Of a DNA stretch of 64,000 nucleotides, positions 8,241 through 16,815 are shown piece by piece. Origin of the DNA: Microcoleus sp. FACHB-831 (GTDB taxonomy: Bacteria; Cyanobacteriota; Cyanobacteriia; Cyanobacteriales; FACHB-T130). Location: the NCBI RefSeq assembly GCF_014695585.1, contig NZ_JACJON010000030.1, forward strand, positions 1-64,000, given 5' to 3'. Position 1 is the stretch's first letter. Each line of letters begins with the position of its first letter. A model generated the notes under the pieces. It saw nothing but the letters and a program-made list of their open reading frames with translations. It was not told the origin of the DNA and did not search any database. The translations under genes and the position numbers were made by a program.

Positions 8241-10193
8241 CTAGAACTTAAAGGTAGTCCGCAGCACTCCTACATACTGCGTGTCGTTGTTGTCGTTGTG
8301 GTTTGGATTAAGAATCACAAACACACCAGGCGTGATGTCAACATTGTTGGTCAGGCGGTAGCGATAAAATCCTTCCAAATGGTAGGAGGTGTCGCGATCT
8401 TGACGCTGCTTGCCAGCGCCAAAGTCATTGCTAGTAACTTTAGGTGGCATCCCGAACACGAAACCGAGCAGGTTGCCTTTTTTGCCTAAGTCTGGGAAAG
8501 CCAAAGTTACGGCATAGTTGAAAATAGTTGCGCTATCTCCTGTGTTGACAAGTGGCAAATTCTTGCCGCTTTCAGCGATCGCGGTTGTGTAACCTGCCCA
8601 ACCTCCAACGTTAAAACGAGGGCTGATCCGGAAATTTGCTTCCAGTCCATAATGGTTGGATGAAGTAGCTGTGGTACCAAAAGGTTGGTTAGCAAAGGTG
8701 CTGCCAGTACCCGAAGAAACAGCAATACCGCTTTCTTGGTTTTGGTAGGAGCGTATGTAGGTCAGACCTACGTTCAGTGCATCAGTGGGTTTGAAAGTTA
8801 ATTGCGCCAAAGCTGAATAACCGCCCTCAAAAAGTCCAAAACCTTCAGCGGGGTTAGACGCTACGTTACCTTGAATGCTTGTTCCGGCCACTGAGTTTCT
8901 AGGAACCATGTAGCCTACAGCCAGACCCAGGCGGTTGCTAATGTTGTGGTTTAAAGTAATGCCCGAACCTTCAGCACTTTGGCGATAGATGGGGTTGAAG
9001 CGCCCGAACCGCGATATGGAGCCATCGCCACTGCTTGCAATCTGGCCTGTAAAGGTTTCCACGTATTCATTGTACTCACCCCCAGTTGCAGCAATATTAA
9101 CGGTTGTCCTGGGTCCAAGAGGGAATCGATAATCCAACCGACTTAGAACGACATCGTTATCTTCAGTTCCGTCAAAGCTCAACCGAGTCATGTTGGTTCC
9201 CGTGAGGGGTATGGTTCGCGGGGGATTTCCCGGGAGATTTAGATTTGGGCTGAACGGAGTGGTGTTACGGGCTTGAAGACGAGTTCGCAGGCGGTCTTTG
9301 CCTGTAAAGCTGGTATCCAAGTTGAGACGGACGCGATTGCTCAATATGGTGTTAACATCCAACTCTCTTGATGAGCGTGGTATGCGATTGCCAGCAGCGT
9401 CCACAGAATTCTCAGCGAAGCGATCGCCGAACACATCAGACGCAGCAATAATGACTTCTGCATTCAGCTTGGTGGTTGTCGAAAACTGATGCGCTTCCAA
9501 AAACCCAACGCGACCTTCCAGCCTGTCTACCCGTCCTCGCAGCGTAGCTAGTTCCGGCCCAAACTGTGCAACCAACTGATTCAGCTTGTCTAAATCTGCT
9601 CTGGTAGCCCCGTCTCCGCCGCCGCCTGCAATCAATTTTTCAATCTGACGCAGACAAGAATTCAGACCTGCGGCAAATTCGTAACGGGTCATCGCCCGGG
9701 TGCCGCGAAAAGTACCATCGGGATATCCTGCAATACAGTTATACCGTTCAACCAAATCTCGCAGTGCTTGATATGCCCAATCTGTAGGGCGCACATCTCG
9801 CAGCTGGGAAACGTTGTTCACCTGATCCATCCCATTATCTTCAGGCGTGTTTGGGCTGCTGTAGGGATTAATTTCTTCCAAACCGCTGTCGGTAGTTTCG
9901 GCAGGTGCGGCTTGAGCTACCTGTGTCTGTTCTACTGGGCTGCTTGCTGCAACCGGGTTTGGGCTAACCTTGAAGTTAGAAGACGCCACCTCAACGGGTG
10001 TTTGTGGGGCGCGGTCTGGTTGCCTTGTTGTTTCTTGGACAAGCGTTTTGTCGGCAGCATTTTCCGCGATTTGTTGGGGAAGCACCTCCGAAGCAGGCGT
10101 CTGGGCTGCAAGGCTGTTGCTAGAAATTAAAAAAGATGCACCAAGGACGGCTGGCCCTACTTTTACAATGTTCCACAGAAAATTCGTAGACAT
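8241..10193 (-). CDS. SLH-domain outer-membrane porin (OprB/iron-uptake-porin family)
   Basis: This is a cyanobacterial outer-membrane porin of 650 residues. A signal peptide (VLGASFLISSNSLAA) is followed by a Pro/Gln-rich spacer, an SLH domain near residues 128-190 (DVRPTDWAYQALRDLVERY, MTRYEFAAGL) that ties the protein to peptidoglycan, and a short coiled coil (LRGRVDRLEGRVGFLEAH). The rest is a beta-barrel rich in alternating aromatic and glycine residues, ending with the typical terminal Phe (TTFKF). It lies between pstS and phoU, which suggests but does not prove a role in phosphate uptake. The ribosome binding region matches a Yfr1 target. Confidence 0.9.
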   Translation of the reverse strand: MSTNFLWNIVKVGPAVLGASFLISSNSLAAQTPASEVLPQQIAENAADKTLVQETTRQPDRAPQTPVEVASSNFKVSPNPVAASSPVEQTQVAQAAPAETTDSGLEEINPYSSPNTPEDNGMDQVNNVSQLRDVRPTDWAYQALRDLVERYNCIAGYPDGTFRGTRAMTRYEFAAGLNSCLRQIEKLIAGGGGDGATRADLDKLNQLVAQFGPELATLRGRVDRLEGRVGFLEAHQFSTTTKLNAEVIIAASDVFGDRFAENSVDAAGNRIPRSSRELDVNTILSNRVRLNLDTSFTGKDRLRTRLQARNTTPFSPNLNLPGNPPRTIPLTGTNMTRLSFDGTEDNDVVLSRLDYRFPLGPRTTVNIAATGGEYNEYVETFTGQIASSGDGSISRFGRFNPIYRQSAEGSGITLNHNISNRLGLAVGYMVPRNSVAGTSIQGNVASNPAEGFGLFEGGYSALAQLTFKPTDALNVGLTYIRSYQNQESGIAVSSGTGSTFANQPFGTTATSSNHYGLEANFRISPRFNVGGWAGYTTAIAESGKNLPLVNTGDSATIFNYAVTLAFPDLGKKGNLLGFVFGMPPKVTSNDFGAGKQRQDRDTSYHLEGFYRYRLTNNVDITPGVFVILNPNHNDNNDTQYVGVLRTTFKF

Positions 10194-10196
10194 TTA

Positions 10197-10208
10197 ACTC
10201 CTCACACC
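10197..10208 (-). promoter_or_regulatory. Predicted Yfr1 sRNA target site over the porin ribosome binding site
   Basis: The porin mRNA leader reads GGTGTGAGGAGT, ending 3 nt before the ATG. This is the exact reverse complement of ACTCCTCACACC, the ultraconserved single-stranded motif of the cyanobacterial small RNA Yfr1, which is known to pair with porin mRNAs in Prochlorococcus. The AGGAG of the ribosome binding site lies inside the duplex, so pairing should block translation. The plus strand here lacks the two stem-loops of Yfr1, so this is a target and not the sRNA gene. Confidence 0.65.
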
Positions 10209-10394
10209 TGACAGAACACACCACGAACATTGTGGAATCGGCATTATGCCGTCGCACAGCGTTCTAGAAAATTATTTACATCATTTTACACATATAGCCA
10301 AACGCTTCCAAATTTTGTAGTTGCGATCGCCTCTTTCCCTCTGGATGCCTGGATAAAACGCCGCCTACAATCAAAAATTAAATCTAAAATTACC

Positions 10395-10471
10395 CGACCC
10401 TCCTATATTGGAGGTCGAGTAGAGTGCATTTAAACATTAATCCTAATCTTACTTGTGCAAGATTAGGATTA
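10395..10471. terminator. Two hairpins downstream of phoU
   Basis: A bulged stem CGACCCTCC / GGAGGTCG (10395-10419) is followed by a perfect 13-bp stem TAATCCTAATCTT / AAGATTAGGATTA with an 8-nt loop (10438-10471). They lie between the convergent signals of the phoU 3' end and the porin promoter. They may terminate phoU transcription, although there is no long U-run. Nothing else was recognised in 10209-10648. Confidence 0.45.
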
Positions 10472-10648
10472 GCTAATTATTTGGTGATATTCAGGTTAAG
10501 GCGAGGAGCCGTAATTGGCTTCCCAGAAGGAATTAAGGGCAAGTTGGTACAGCGAGAACCAAGGATAATTACCACAAATTAGCCATTACCTATTTCCCCT
10601 TCTTAATCCTGAAATTAAAAATCAAACATCATAAAACAAATATACTAT

Positions 10649-11317
10649 TCAAGACCGTTGGCCAGTAACAATGTATGCAACCCTCTGACCAATATTGGTC
10701 GCATGATCTGCCATTCGCTCCAAGTGACGAATCACCAAAGTTAGCAGCAAAATAGGCTCAACAACCCCGGGAACATCGCACTGGAAAGCTAAGATTTGAT
10801 AGATTTTTTCATACGCATTATCTACAGCATCGTCCAACTGCTTAATACTTCGTCCAGCGTGGGCATCCAATTCCACTAGAGACACCAAACTCACCGCCAA
10901 CATTGCTTGAGCGTGATGAGACATTACCTCAATTTCCGATATACAAGTATGAGGCGTGTAAGGAAAGAGTTTAATCGCAATTTCTCCTAAATCCTTGGCA
11001 TAATCGCCAATTCGCTCCAAGTCTCGCACCATCTGCATAAAAGCACTCAGCAAGCGCAAATCCTGTGCTACTGGGGCTTGCAGCGTCATCAAAGTTGCAC
11101 AATCTAGCTCTATTTGGCGGTAATATCGGTCAATTTCTTTATCAAGTACGGGAATTTGTTTAGCAGCAGCCAGATTACGGAAAAATAAAGCTTGGTGGCT
11201 CAGGCGGAAGGAATTTTCCACCAATGCTCCCATTCGCAACACATCTTGTTCTAAGCGTCTGGTTCTTCGCTTGAACTGGCTTCGTTCAGAATTTGTTTGT
11301 GAGATTGAAAGAGTCAC
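10649..11317 (-). CDS. phoU: Phosphate signalling complex protein PhoU
   Basis: PhoU links the Pst transporter to the phosphate sensor kinase and damps the Pho response. The 222-residue all-helical protein has two PhoU repeats, each with the metal-binding motif: RDLERIGDYAKDLGE in the first and RHLERMADHATNIGQ in the second. Length is typical. It is followed by the porin and pstS and preceded by sphS/sphR on the same strand, which fits a phosphate regulatory locus. Confidence 0.94.
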   Translation of the reverse strand: MTLSISQTNSERSQFKRRTRRLEQDVLRMGALVENSFRLSHQALFFRNLAAAKQIPVLDKEIDRYYRQIELDCATLMTLQAPVAQDLRLLSAFMQMVRDLERIGDYAKDLGEIAIKLFPYTPHTCISEIEVMSHHAQAMLAVSLVSLVELDAHAGRSIKQLDDAVDNAYEKIYQILAFQCDVPGVVEPILLLTLVIRHLERMADHATNIGQRVAYIVTGQRS

Positions 11318-11669
11318 TCTAATATGTGGTTTAAAAAGAAACTACTCTAATACCTAGATTGACCTATTATTTTTATTTGTGCCGTATGCACAAATACAAT
11401 GCATGATAACTATCCTGAGATATACGCCTTTAGGAAGATATATTTTATTCGCGCAAGGTTAAGGCAATTCTTGTTTGAATAAAATACAAAGTTAGTTTAT
11501 AGCACCTTTCATATAAAGCTTAACGTTTAGGGAAGCTTAGGGGTCGAATAGACGCTTGGTATTAAGAGGGTGATATTTACCGATATTGGCTCATTGGGCT
11601 GTATTGATCTCGGAGCAGGGATTAAATTACTCTCAATCATGGGGCTGGCTGGAGCTATATAAATGGGTG
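11318..11669. other. Intergenic region upstream of phoU
   Basis: This 352-bp stretch separates phoU from the sphS 3' end. One CTTAACCT unit (minus strand, 11457-11464) matches a single Pho-box repeat, but the tandem copies needed for a box are missing. A plus-strand frame at 11586 is mostly the shadow of sphS. Confidence 0.4.
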
Positions 11670-13016
11670 TTAGGGATTGACATATTCAGAGGGCAATTTT
11701 ATCTCCAAACAAGCTCCCCCGGTTTCCGGATGGTTGCTAGCTTTGACCAGTCCACCATGAGCATGAATAATTTGCTTGACGATGGCGAGTCCAAGTCCGC
11801 TACCACTGCTGATAGGCGAGTCTCCTTCAGAGACGCTAGGCGATCGCAGATCTTCTCCCACATCAGAAGACTTTGGCGGTTGCGCTCTTGATGGATCGCC
11901 TCGATACAGTCTTTCAAACACATGGGGTAGATCCCCGCTGGCAAAACCTGGCCCTGAATCAATGATATTAATTTCCACCCCTTCTCGCACAGGCGAGAGG
12001 CTTGTGTCTTCACCGCTTAATAGAGTGACCTCGACGCGGATACTGGATTTTAGGGGGCTGTACTTAATACTGTTATGAAATAAATTTACAAACACTTGCG
12101 TAAGGCGCGATTCGTCTGCTTTCAACCACAGTGAATCAGCGCCACAATAAGTAAGACTTAACTCCTTTTGTCGAGCCAGCGGTTCTAGTGTCTGCCAAAC
12201 ACGCTGAATTAAACTATGGAGTTCTACGGGTTTAGGGGTGAGATGTTTGTGGGGATCTGTCTCCAACTGACTCAGTTCCAGCCAGTCTTGTACAAGGTTA
12301 CTTAGTCGGTTAGTTTCTTGCAGCATTTGTTCAACCCACCTACTCATAGGAGGCTGCAACCGATCCACTAAGGTTTCAGCCACTAAACGGATAGAGGTGA
12401 GAGGAGTTCTAAGTTCGTGGGCTAAGTCAGAAACAAAAGCATCGCGGGATTGATGCAACTGCACTAGCGGTTGCCTGTTTTCTAGGAAGACGCTCACTTG
12501 CCCTTCGAGTAAGGGGTAGCAGTAAGCTCGTAAGGTGAGACTACGCACTTCCCCCATAGAAGCAGCATCGGCGCACGCCGGGTGAAACACCCACTCTTGC
12601 TGGCTTGGCTGCTGCTGGTGACGAGTTTGCTCAATTAATTGGTCAAGTTCGTAAGAGCGCACTAATTCAAGCAACAAGCGCGTCTTTGCAGGCTCCCAGC
12701 GGTGAATTTGCAACATCTGCCGCGCTGGCTCGTTGCACCATACGAGTTGGTTTTCTTCATCCACCTGCAAATACCCAATAGGTGCGACCTCAAGCAGCTT
12801 TTCCTTGAATTCCAACTCAGCCTCAAGCTCTTGCTGATACTGATTTAATTGAGCAATGCCCCGCCGCAGTTGAGAAACCAGAGGCAAAGAAATTTCAGCT
12901 GCATCTCTTGGCAACAATCCCAAAACTTGCCGCAGTTGCCGATAGAGTCGATGCTGCCGCCAGAGTGAAAACGCAATTGCTATAGCTAGCCCCAGGCAAA
13001 ATGCAGCGATAGTCAT
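11670..13016 (-). CDS. sphS: Phosphate-sensing histidine kinase SphS
   Basis: This 448-residue membrane-attached histidine kinase is the PhoR counterpart of cyanobacteria. An N-terminal membrane helix (IAAFCLGLAIAIAF) is followed by a coiled region, a PAS domain (about 70-180), the dimerisation/H box with phospho-accepting His200 (DLAHELRTPL), and the HATPase domain (NLFHNSIKYS, DSGPGF, GSGLGLAIV). About 28 extra residues (roughly 376-404) sit in the ATP-lid between GDPSRA and GSGLGL; their DNA looks like a short dispersed repeat with a HIP1 site. Its partner sphR lies just upstream. Confidence 0.9.
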   Translation of the reverse strand: MTIAAFCLGLAIAIAFSLWRQHRLYRQLRQVLGLLPRDAAEISLPLVSQLRRGIAQLNQYQQELEAELEFKEKLLEVAPIGYLQVDEENQLVWCNEPARQMLQIHRWEPAKTRLLLELVRSYELDQLIEQTRHQQQPSQQEWVFHPACADAASMGEVRSLTLRAYCYPLLEGQVSVFLENRQPLVQLHQSRDAFVSDLAHELRTPLTSIRLVAETLVDRLQPPMSRWVEQMLQETNRLSNLVQDWLELSQLETDPHKHLTPKPVELHSLIQRVWQTLEPLARQKELSLTYCGADSLWLKADESRLTQVFVNLFHNSIKYSPLKSSIRVEVTLLSGEDTSLSPVREGVEINIIDSGPGFASGDLPHVFERLYRGDPSRAQPPKSSDVGEDLRSPSVSEGDSPISSGSGLGLAIVKQIIHAHGGLVKASNHPETGGACLEIKLPSEYVNP

Positions 13017-13122
13017 GTTAGTTGATAGTTGTTAGTTGTTGGTTGGCCGTTGCTAGTTGATATGACTATCAGTCTCAACTCTACTAACTACTATCTACTA
13101 ATGATTAAGCGCCAACCAACAA

Positions 13123-13875
13123 CTATCCAAATCGGTAGCCAAATCCCCGAACTGTGATGATGTACTCTGGCTGGCTGGGATCGCGTTCTAATTTTTCACG
13201 CAACCAGCGAATGTGTACATCTACTGTTTTACTATCTCCGACAAAATCTGAACCCCATACCTGATCGATGAGTTGCTCCCGCGACCAAACTCGGCGGGTA
13301 TAACTCATAAATAATTCTAAAAGGCGGAACTCCTTTGGCGAAAGGTTTACCTCCTCTCCCCGCACGATTACCCGGCATTCTTGGGGGTAAAGGATAACTT
13401 CCTTGAATTGTAGGGTGGGGGGTGGAGGCGACACGGCTAGTCTCTGTCGTCGCAATAAGGCGCGACAGCGGGCAATTAACTCCCGCATACTGAAAGGCTT
13501 GGTAAGGTAGTCATCGGCTCCCACTTCCAAGCCTAAAACGCGGTCGGTTTCAGTTGCCTTAGCGCTGAGAATTAAAATTGGTACTTGGTTTCCTTGATAG
13601 CGCAACAAGCGACATAGATCCAAGCCGTTGACTTGGGGTAGCATCAAATCGAGAATAACTAAGTCAAAAGAGAATTGCTCGGTACTAAAGTTGTCACCCT
13701 GAAAAAAGTTCAATGCGGTACGCCCATCTGTTGCAGTGACGACCTTGTAGCCTTCTTCTTCTAGAGCCAAAACTAACATTTCCCGGATAAGTGCTTCATC
13801 TTCAACCACCAGGATGTGGCTGTTTCGTCCTAGTTGCGGACTAGAAGGACTCTTCGGGATGTCGAGAGAAAGCAT
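13123..13875 (-). CDS. sphR: Phosphate response regulator SphR (PhoB-like)
   Basis: This OmpR/PhoB-type regulator activates Pho genes when phosphorylated by SphS. The receiver domain starts after a 20-residue Ser/Pro-rich tail (HILVVEDEALIREM), with acceptor Asp76 in VILDLMLP and the conserved Lys in YLTKPFSMREL. The winged-helix domain ends in YIITVRGFGYRFG. The stop lies 107 bp from the sphS start on the same strand, so they are probably co-transcribed. Assignment to SphR over other PhoB-like regulators rests on sphS, phoU and pstS nearby. Confidence 0.9.
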   Translation of the reverse strand: MLSLDIPKSPSSPQLGRNSHILVVEDEALIREMLVLALEEEGYKVVTATDGRTALNFFQGDNFSTEQFSFDLVILDLMLPQVNGLDLCRLLRYQGNQVPILILSAKATETDRVLGLEVGADDYLTKPFSMRELIARCRALLRRQRLAVSPPPPTLQFKEVILYPQECRVIVRGEEVNLSPKEFRLLELFMSYTRRVWSREQLIDQVWGSDFVGDSKTVDVHIRWLREKLERDPSQPEYIITVRGFGYRFG

Positions 13876-14004
13876 AAGTAGTGAAATTTAGCTTACAATA
13901 CTAACCAATTCATACTACAAAACGGTAGCAGGAATTCCTCTTTCTTTGGTAGACGATCGCGCAAGACAGTTACGATGGAGTCGAAGCTTGTCTTGGATTT
14001 GTGT

Positions 14005-14751
14005 ATGCTGCTGCATTTGTCTACCTGGCCTGAAGTAGAAGTTTATTTGGAGAAATCCAAGGGTATTATTCTCCCAATAGGTTCAACTGAGCAACATGGG
14101 CCTACTGGTTTAATTGGTACTGATGCGATTTGTGCTGAAGCGATCGCTCGTGGTGTCGGTGAAGGGATTAACGCTATGGTTTGCCCCACTATAAACGTGG
14201 GGATGGCTCTGCACCACACGGCTTTTCCTGGTAGCATCAGCCTGCGACCCAGCACGATGATTATGGTGATTCGAGATTACATCACCTGTTTGGCAAAGGC
14301 TGGATTTACTAAGTATTTCTTTATTAACGGTCACGGTGGCAATATTGCTACCATGAAGGCTGCTTTTTCGGAAACTTATCAGCATTTAGCAGATTTAAAT
14401 ATTCCCAATGCAGAACAGGTGCAGTGTACGGTGGGGAATTGGTTTATGTGCGGTTCTGTTTGGAAGTTAGCTAAGGAGTTATACGGGGATCAAGAAGGTT
14501 CGCATGCGACGCCTAGCGAGGTGGCTGTAACTCAATATGTTTATCCAGAATCGATTAAGCAAGCGCCTTTGTCTCCTGATGTTGGTGCAGGACACTCAAT
14601 ATATGGTGCTGCTGACTTTAGACGCCGTTATCCTGATGGGCGCATGGGGTCTAATCCTGCTTTGGCAACGCCTGAACATGGAAAGCAATTTTATGATTTG
14701 GCGGTGAAGGAACTTAGTAATAACTATTTGGAGTTTTTGGCTGCGGAGTGA
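14005..14751 (+). CDS. Creatininase-family amidohydrolase
   Basis: The creatininase family comprises metal-dependent hydrolases of cyclic or C-terminal amides, including mycofactocin-maturation and formamide-hydrolase types. The metal ligands are visible in PIGSTEQHGPTGLIGTDA (Glu, His, Asp), in INGHGGN (His) and in EGSHATPSE (Glu). The frame is open from 13975, but MLLHLSTWPEVE is the usual N-terminus, so the ATG at 14005 is chosen (248 residues); neither start has a clear ribosome binding site. It stands alone and divergent to sphR. The substrate cannot be told from sequence. Confidence 0.85.
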   Translation: MLLHLSTWPEVEVYLEKSKGIILPIGSTEQHGPTGLIGTDAICAEAIARGVGEGINAMVCPTINVGMALHHTAFPGSISLRPSTMIMVIRDYITCLAKAGFTKYFFINGHGGNIATMKAAFSETYQHLADLNIPNAEQVQCTVGNWFMCGSVWKLAKELYGDQEGSHATPSEVAVTQYVYPESIKQAPLSPDVGAGHSIYGAADFRRRYPDGRMGSNPALATPEHGKQFYDLAVKELSNNYLEFLAAE

Positions 14752-14894
14752 GAGATTGAAAGTCGAACCGCAGAGAAGCAGAGGAACCAGAGGAAGAAAG
14801 GGGAGATAGGAGCGTAACACCAGTTTAAGAGAGGGGTAATGCGCTCTGTTTCATTTATAAAAATCACAATTTATTGAATGAAGGAGTTGTGTAT

Positions 14895-15602
14895 ATGTCT
14901 TCACCTTTGCGCGTTAAAAACCATAAGAAAAAGAGCGATCGCGCTGCTAAATTGCCATCTTTAGAGAATGGCGATCGCTTGACTCGCTATGAATTCGAGC
15001 GGCGTTACAATGCGATGCCCGATATTAAAAAAGCGGAATTGATTGAAGGAGTAGTGTATATAGCCTCGCCAGTTCGTGCAGCAAATCATGGTAGACCTCA
15101 TGCTTTAATTATCACTTGGTTGGGTGTATACCGTGCAACGACACCAGGCGTTGATTTAATTGATAATGCGACTACTCGCCTAGATTTGGACAATGAACCA
15201 CAGCCAGATGCACTGTTGCGAATAGAGATAGGTGGTCAATCAACTATTAGTGAAGATGACTATGTGGAAGGCGCACCAGAATTTATTGCAGAAGTAGCGG
15301 GAAGTAGTGCTTCTTATGATTTGGGAGACAAACTTAATGTCTATCGTCGTAATGGGGTACAGGAATATTTGGTGTGGCAGGTTTACGATAATAGAATTGA
15401 TTGGTTTAGGCTGAGGGAAGGTGAATATGTTGCTCTAGAGCCGGATGCTGATGGTGTTGTGCGTAGCGAAGTATTTCCGGGTTTGTGGTTAGCAGTAGGG
15501 GCTATGCTAGATGGAAATTTATCTGATGTTTTGTCGGTAGTGCAGGCAGGCTTGACGACAGCAGAACACGCGACGTTTGTTGAAAGTTTAGGTAATAATT
15601 AG
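14895..15602 (+). CDS. Uma2-family (DUF820) PD-(D/E)XK-fold protein
   Basis: Uma2 proteins are numerous in cyanobacteria and share a restriction-endonuclease-like fold; their role is unsettled and they often behave like mobile genes. The core motifs are QPDALLRI (Asp), EFIAEV (Glu) and YDLGDKLNVYRRNGVQEYLVW (Asp/Lys). The ATG at 14895 has AAGGAG eight nt upstream; a TTG frame opens at 14874. The first residues are odd: GVVYMSSPLRVKNH nearly repeats the internal GVVYIASPVRAANH at about residue 55, as if the start was built from a duplicated internal segment. Confidence 0.83.
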   Translation: MSSPLRVKNHKKKSDRAAKLPSLENGDRLTRYEFERRYNAMPDIKKAELIEGVVYIASPVRAANHGRPHALIITWLGVYRATTPGVDLIDNATTRLDLDNEPQPDALLRIEIGGQSTISEDDYVEGAPEFIAEVAGSSASYDLGDKLNVYRRNGVQEYLVWQVYDNRIDWFRLREGEYVALEPDADGVVRSEVFPGLWLAVGAMLDGNLSDVLSVVQAGLTTAEHATFVESLGNN

Positions 15603-15693
15603 TGAAGCGATCGCATTTCTAATTTAACCCACTTTATAGGCAAGATATTTGAGTTTAAAATATCCAATAAAAAAATAAAATAGGGAAAAACAC

Positions 15694-16764
15694 ATGAGCA
15701 ATTTAGAAACTCAACCTGATGATTATGAAGTTTGGTATAACAGAGGTCTTAATCTATATAATAAAAAGTGCTATAAAGAGGCTGTTGACTGCTATAATAA
15801 AGCACTAGAAATTCAGCCTAAAGATCGAGAAATATGGAATAATCTAGCCTGTGCATTAGATGCTTTAGGGCGTTATGAAGAAGCGCTCGCTAGTTATGAC
15901 AAAGCTTTAGAGATTAAACCTGATTATTATAAAGCTTGGTTCAACAGAGGTCTGATCCTGCGTAACTTAGAACGCTATGAAGAAGCGCTCGCTAGTTATG
16001 ACAAAGCCTTAGAAATTAAACCTGATTCTTACCAATCTTGGTTGGACAGAGGTTGGAGCCTGCATAACTTAGAACGCTATGAAGAAGCGATCGCTAGTTA
16101 TGACAAAGCCTTAGAAATTAAACCTGATTACTACCAAGCTTGGGACAGTCGCGGTGATGCATTGCGTTATCTAAAATGCTACGTGGATGCGATCGCTAAC
16201 TATGACAAGGCTATCGAAATTAAGCCCGATTACTCCTATGCTTGGTTTGGCCGAGGTATTGCCCTTGATGCTTTACGTCGCTATGAAGAAGCGATCGCTA
16301 GTTACGATAAATGTTTAGAGTTAAACCCTGATTTAGATTCAGCTAAAAATGTAAAAATAATAACTTTAATACAAACAGGGAAGATATTTAATCATCTGTT
16401 GAATTCCAACAAAAGGAAAATACTGATTACGCAAAACATCGATGTATTCTTAGTGGTAAAAGTATTTTTTGATACGTTCAAATACCTGATATTATTTTAT
16501 GGCGCTTTTATATTTATTGTAAAATATGGCCATAAATTGGTCTGGGATGAAATGTTAAGAAACCTCGCTTACATAGGTTTTTATGTAGGGTTTATACTAT
16601 TAATTAGCAACCGACTGTGGAGAAATAAGAAAAAACTAGGCTGGGCGGTGAATATTTATTTTAGGAGTGGTATACTAGCTTATTTTAGAGCGTTAGTAAT
16701 AGTTATTACAACAATAACTATTGGAACAGTCATATATATGTATGTTCCGAACTTTATGAGATAG
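15694..16764 (+). CDS. TPR-repeat protein with C-terminal membrane segments
   Basis: The protein has 356 residues. The first 225 hold six tetratricopeptide repeats of 34 residues (pattern YEEALASYDKALEIKPD...AWFNRG), a scaffold for protein binding. Five DNA units are 102 bp long and nearly identical, and three carry an in-frame GCGATCGC. The C-terminal part has three hydrophobic stretches (YLILFYGAFIFIV, LAYIGFYVGFILLI, ALVIVITTITIGTVIYM), so the TPR domain is probably membrane-tethered. The partner is unknown; a CPBP protease gene follows closely. Confidence 0.8.
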   Translation: MSNLETQPDDYEVWYNRGLNLYNKKCYKEAVDCYNKALEIQPKDREIWNNLACALDALGRYEEALASYDKALEIKPDYYKAWFNRGLILRNLERYEEALASYDKALEIKPDSYQSWLDRGWSLHNLERYEEAIASYDKALEIKPDYYQAWDSRGDALRYLKCYVDAIANYDKAIEIKPDYSYAWFGRGIALDALRRYEEAIASYDKCLELNPDLDSAKNVKIITLIQTGKIFNHLLNSNKRKILITQNIDVFLVVKVFFDTFKYLILFYGAFIFIVKYGHKLVWDEMLRNLAYIGFYVGFILLISNRLWRNKKKLGWAVNIYFRSGILAYFRALVIVITTITIGTVIYMYVPNFMR

Positions 16765-16815
16765 GGATGGAGCAATTTAGTTTTTGGTAACTCAGGCAAT
16801 GTCATATTACAGCCA

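Noticed and set aside
10191-10260. yfr1 gene itself on the plus strand at ACTCCTCACACC
   Set aside because: The flanking stem-loops and terminator of Yfr1 are absent, and the motif lies at a porin start, so it is better read as a target site.
11457-11464. CTTAACCT Pho-box unit upstream of phoU
   Set aside because: Only one unit; cyanobacterial Pho boxes need tandem copies spaced by 3 bp.
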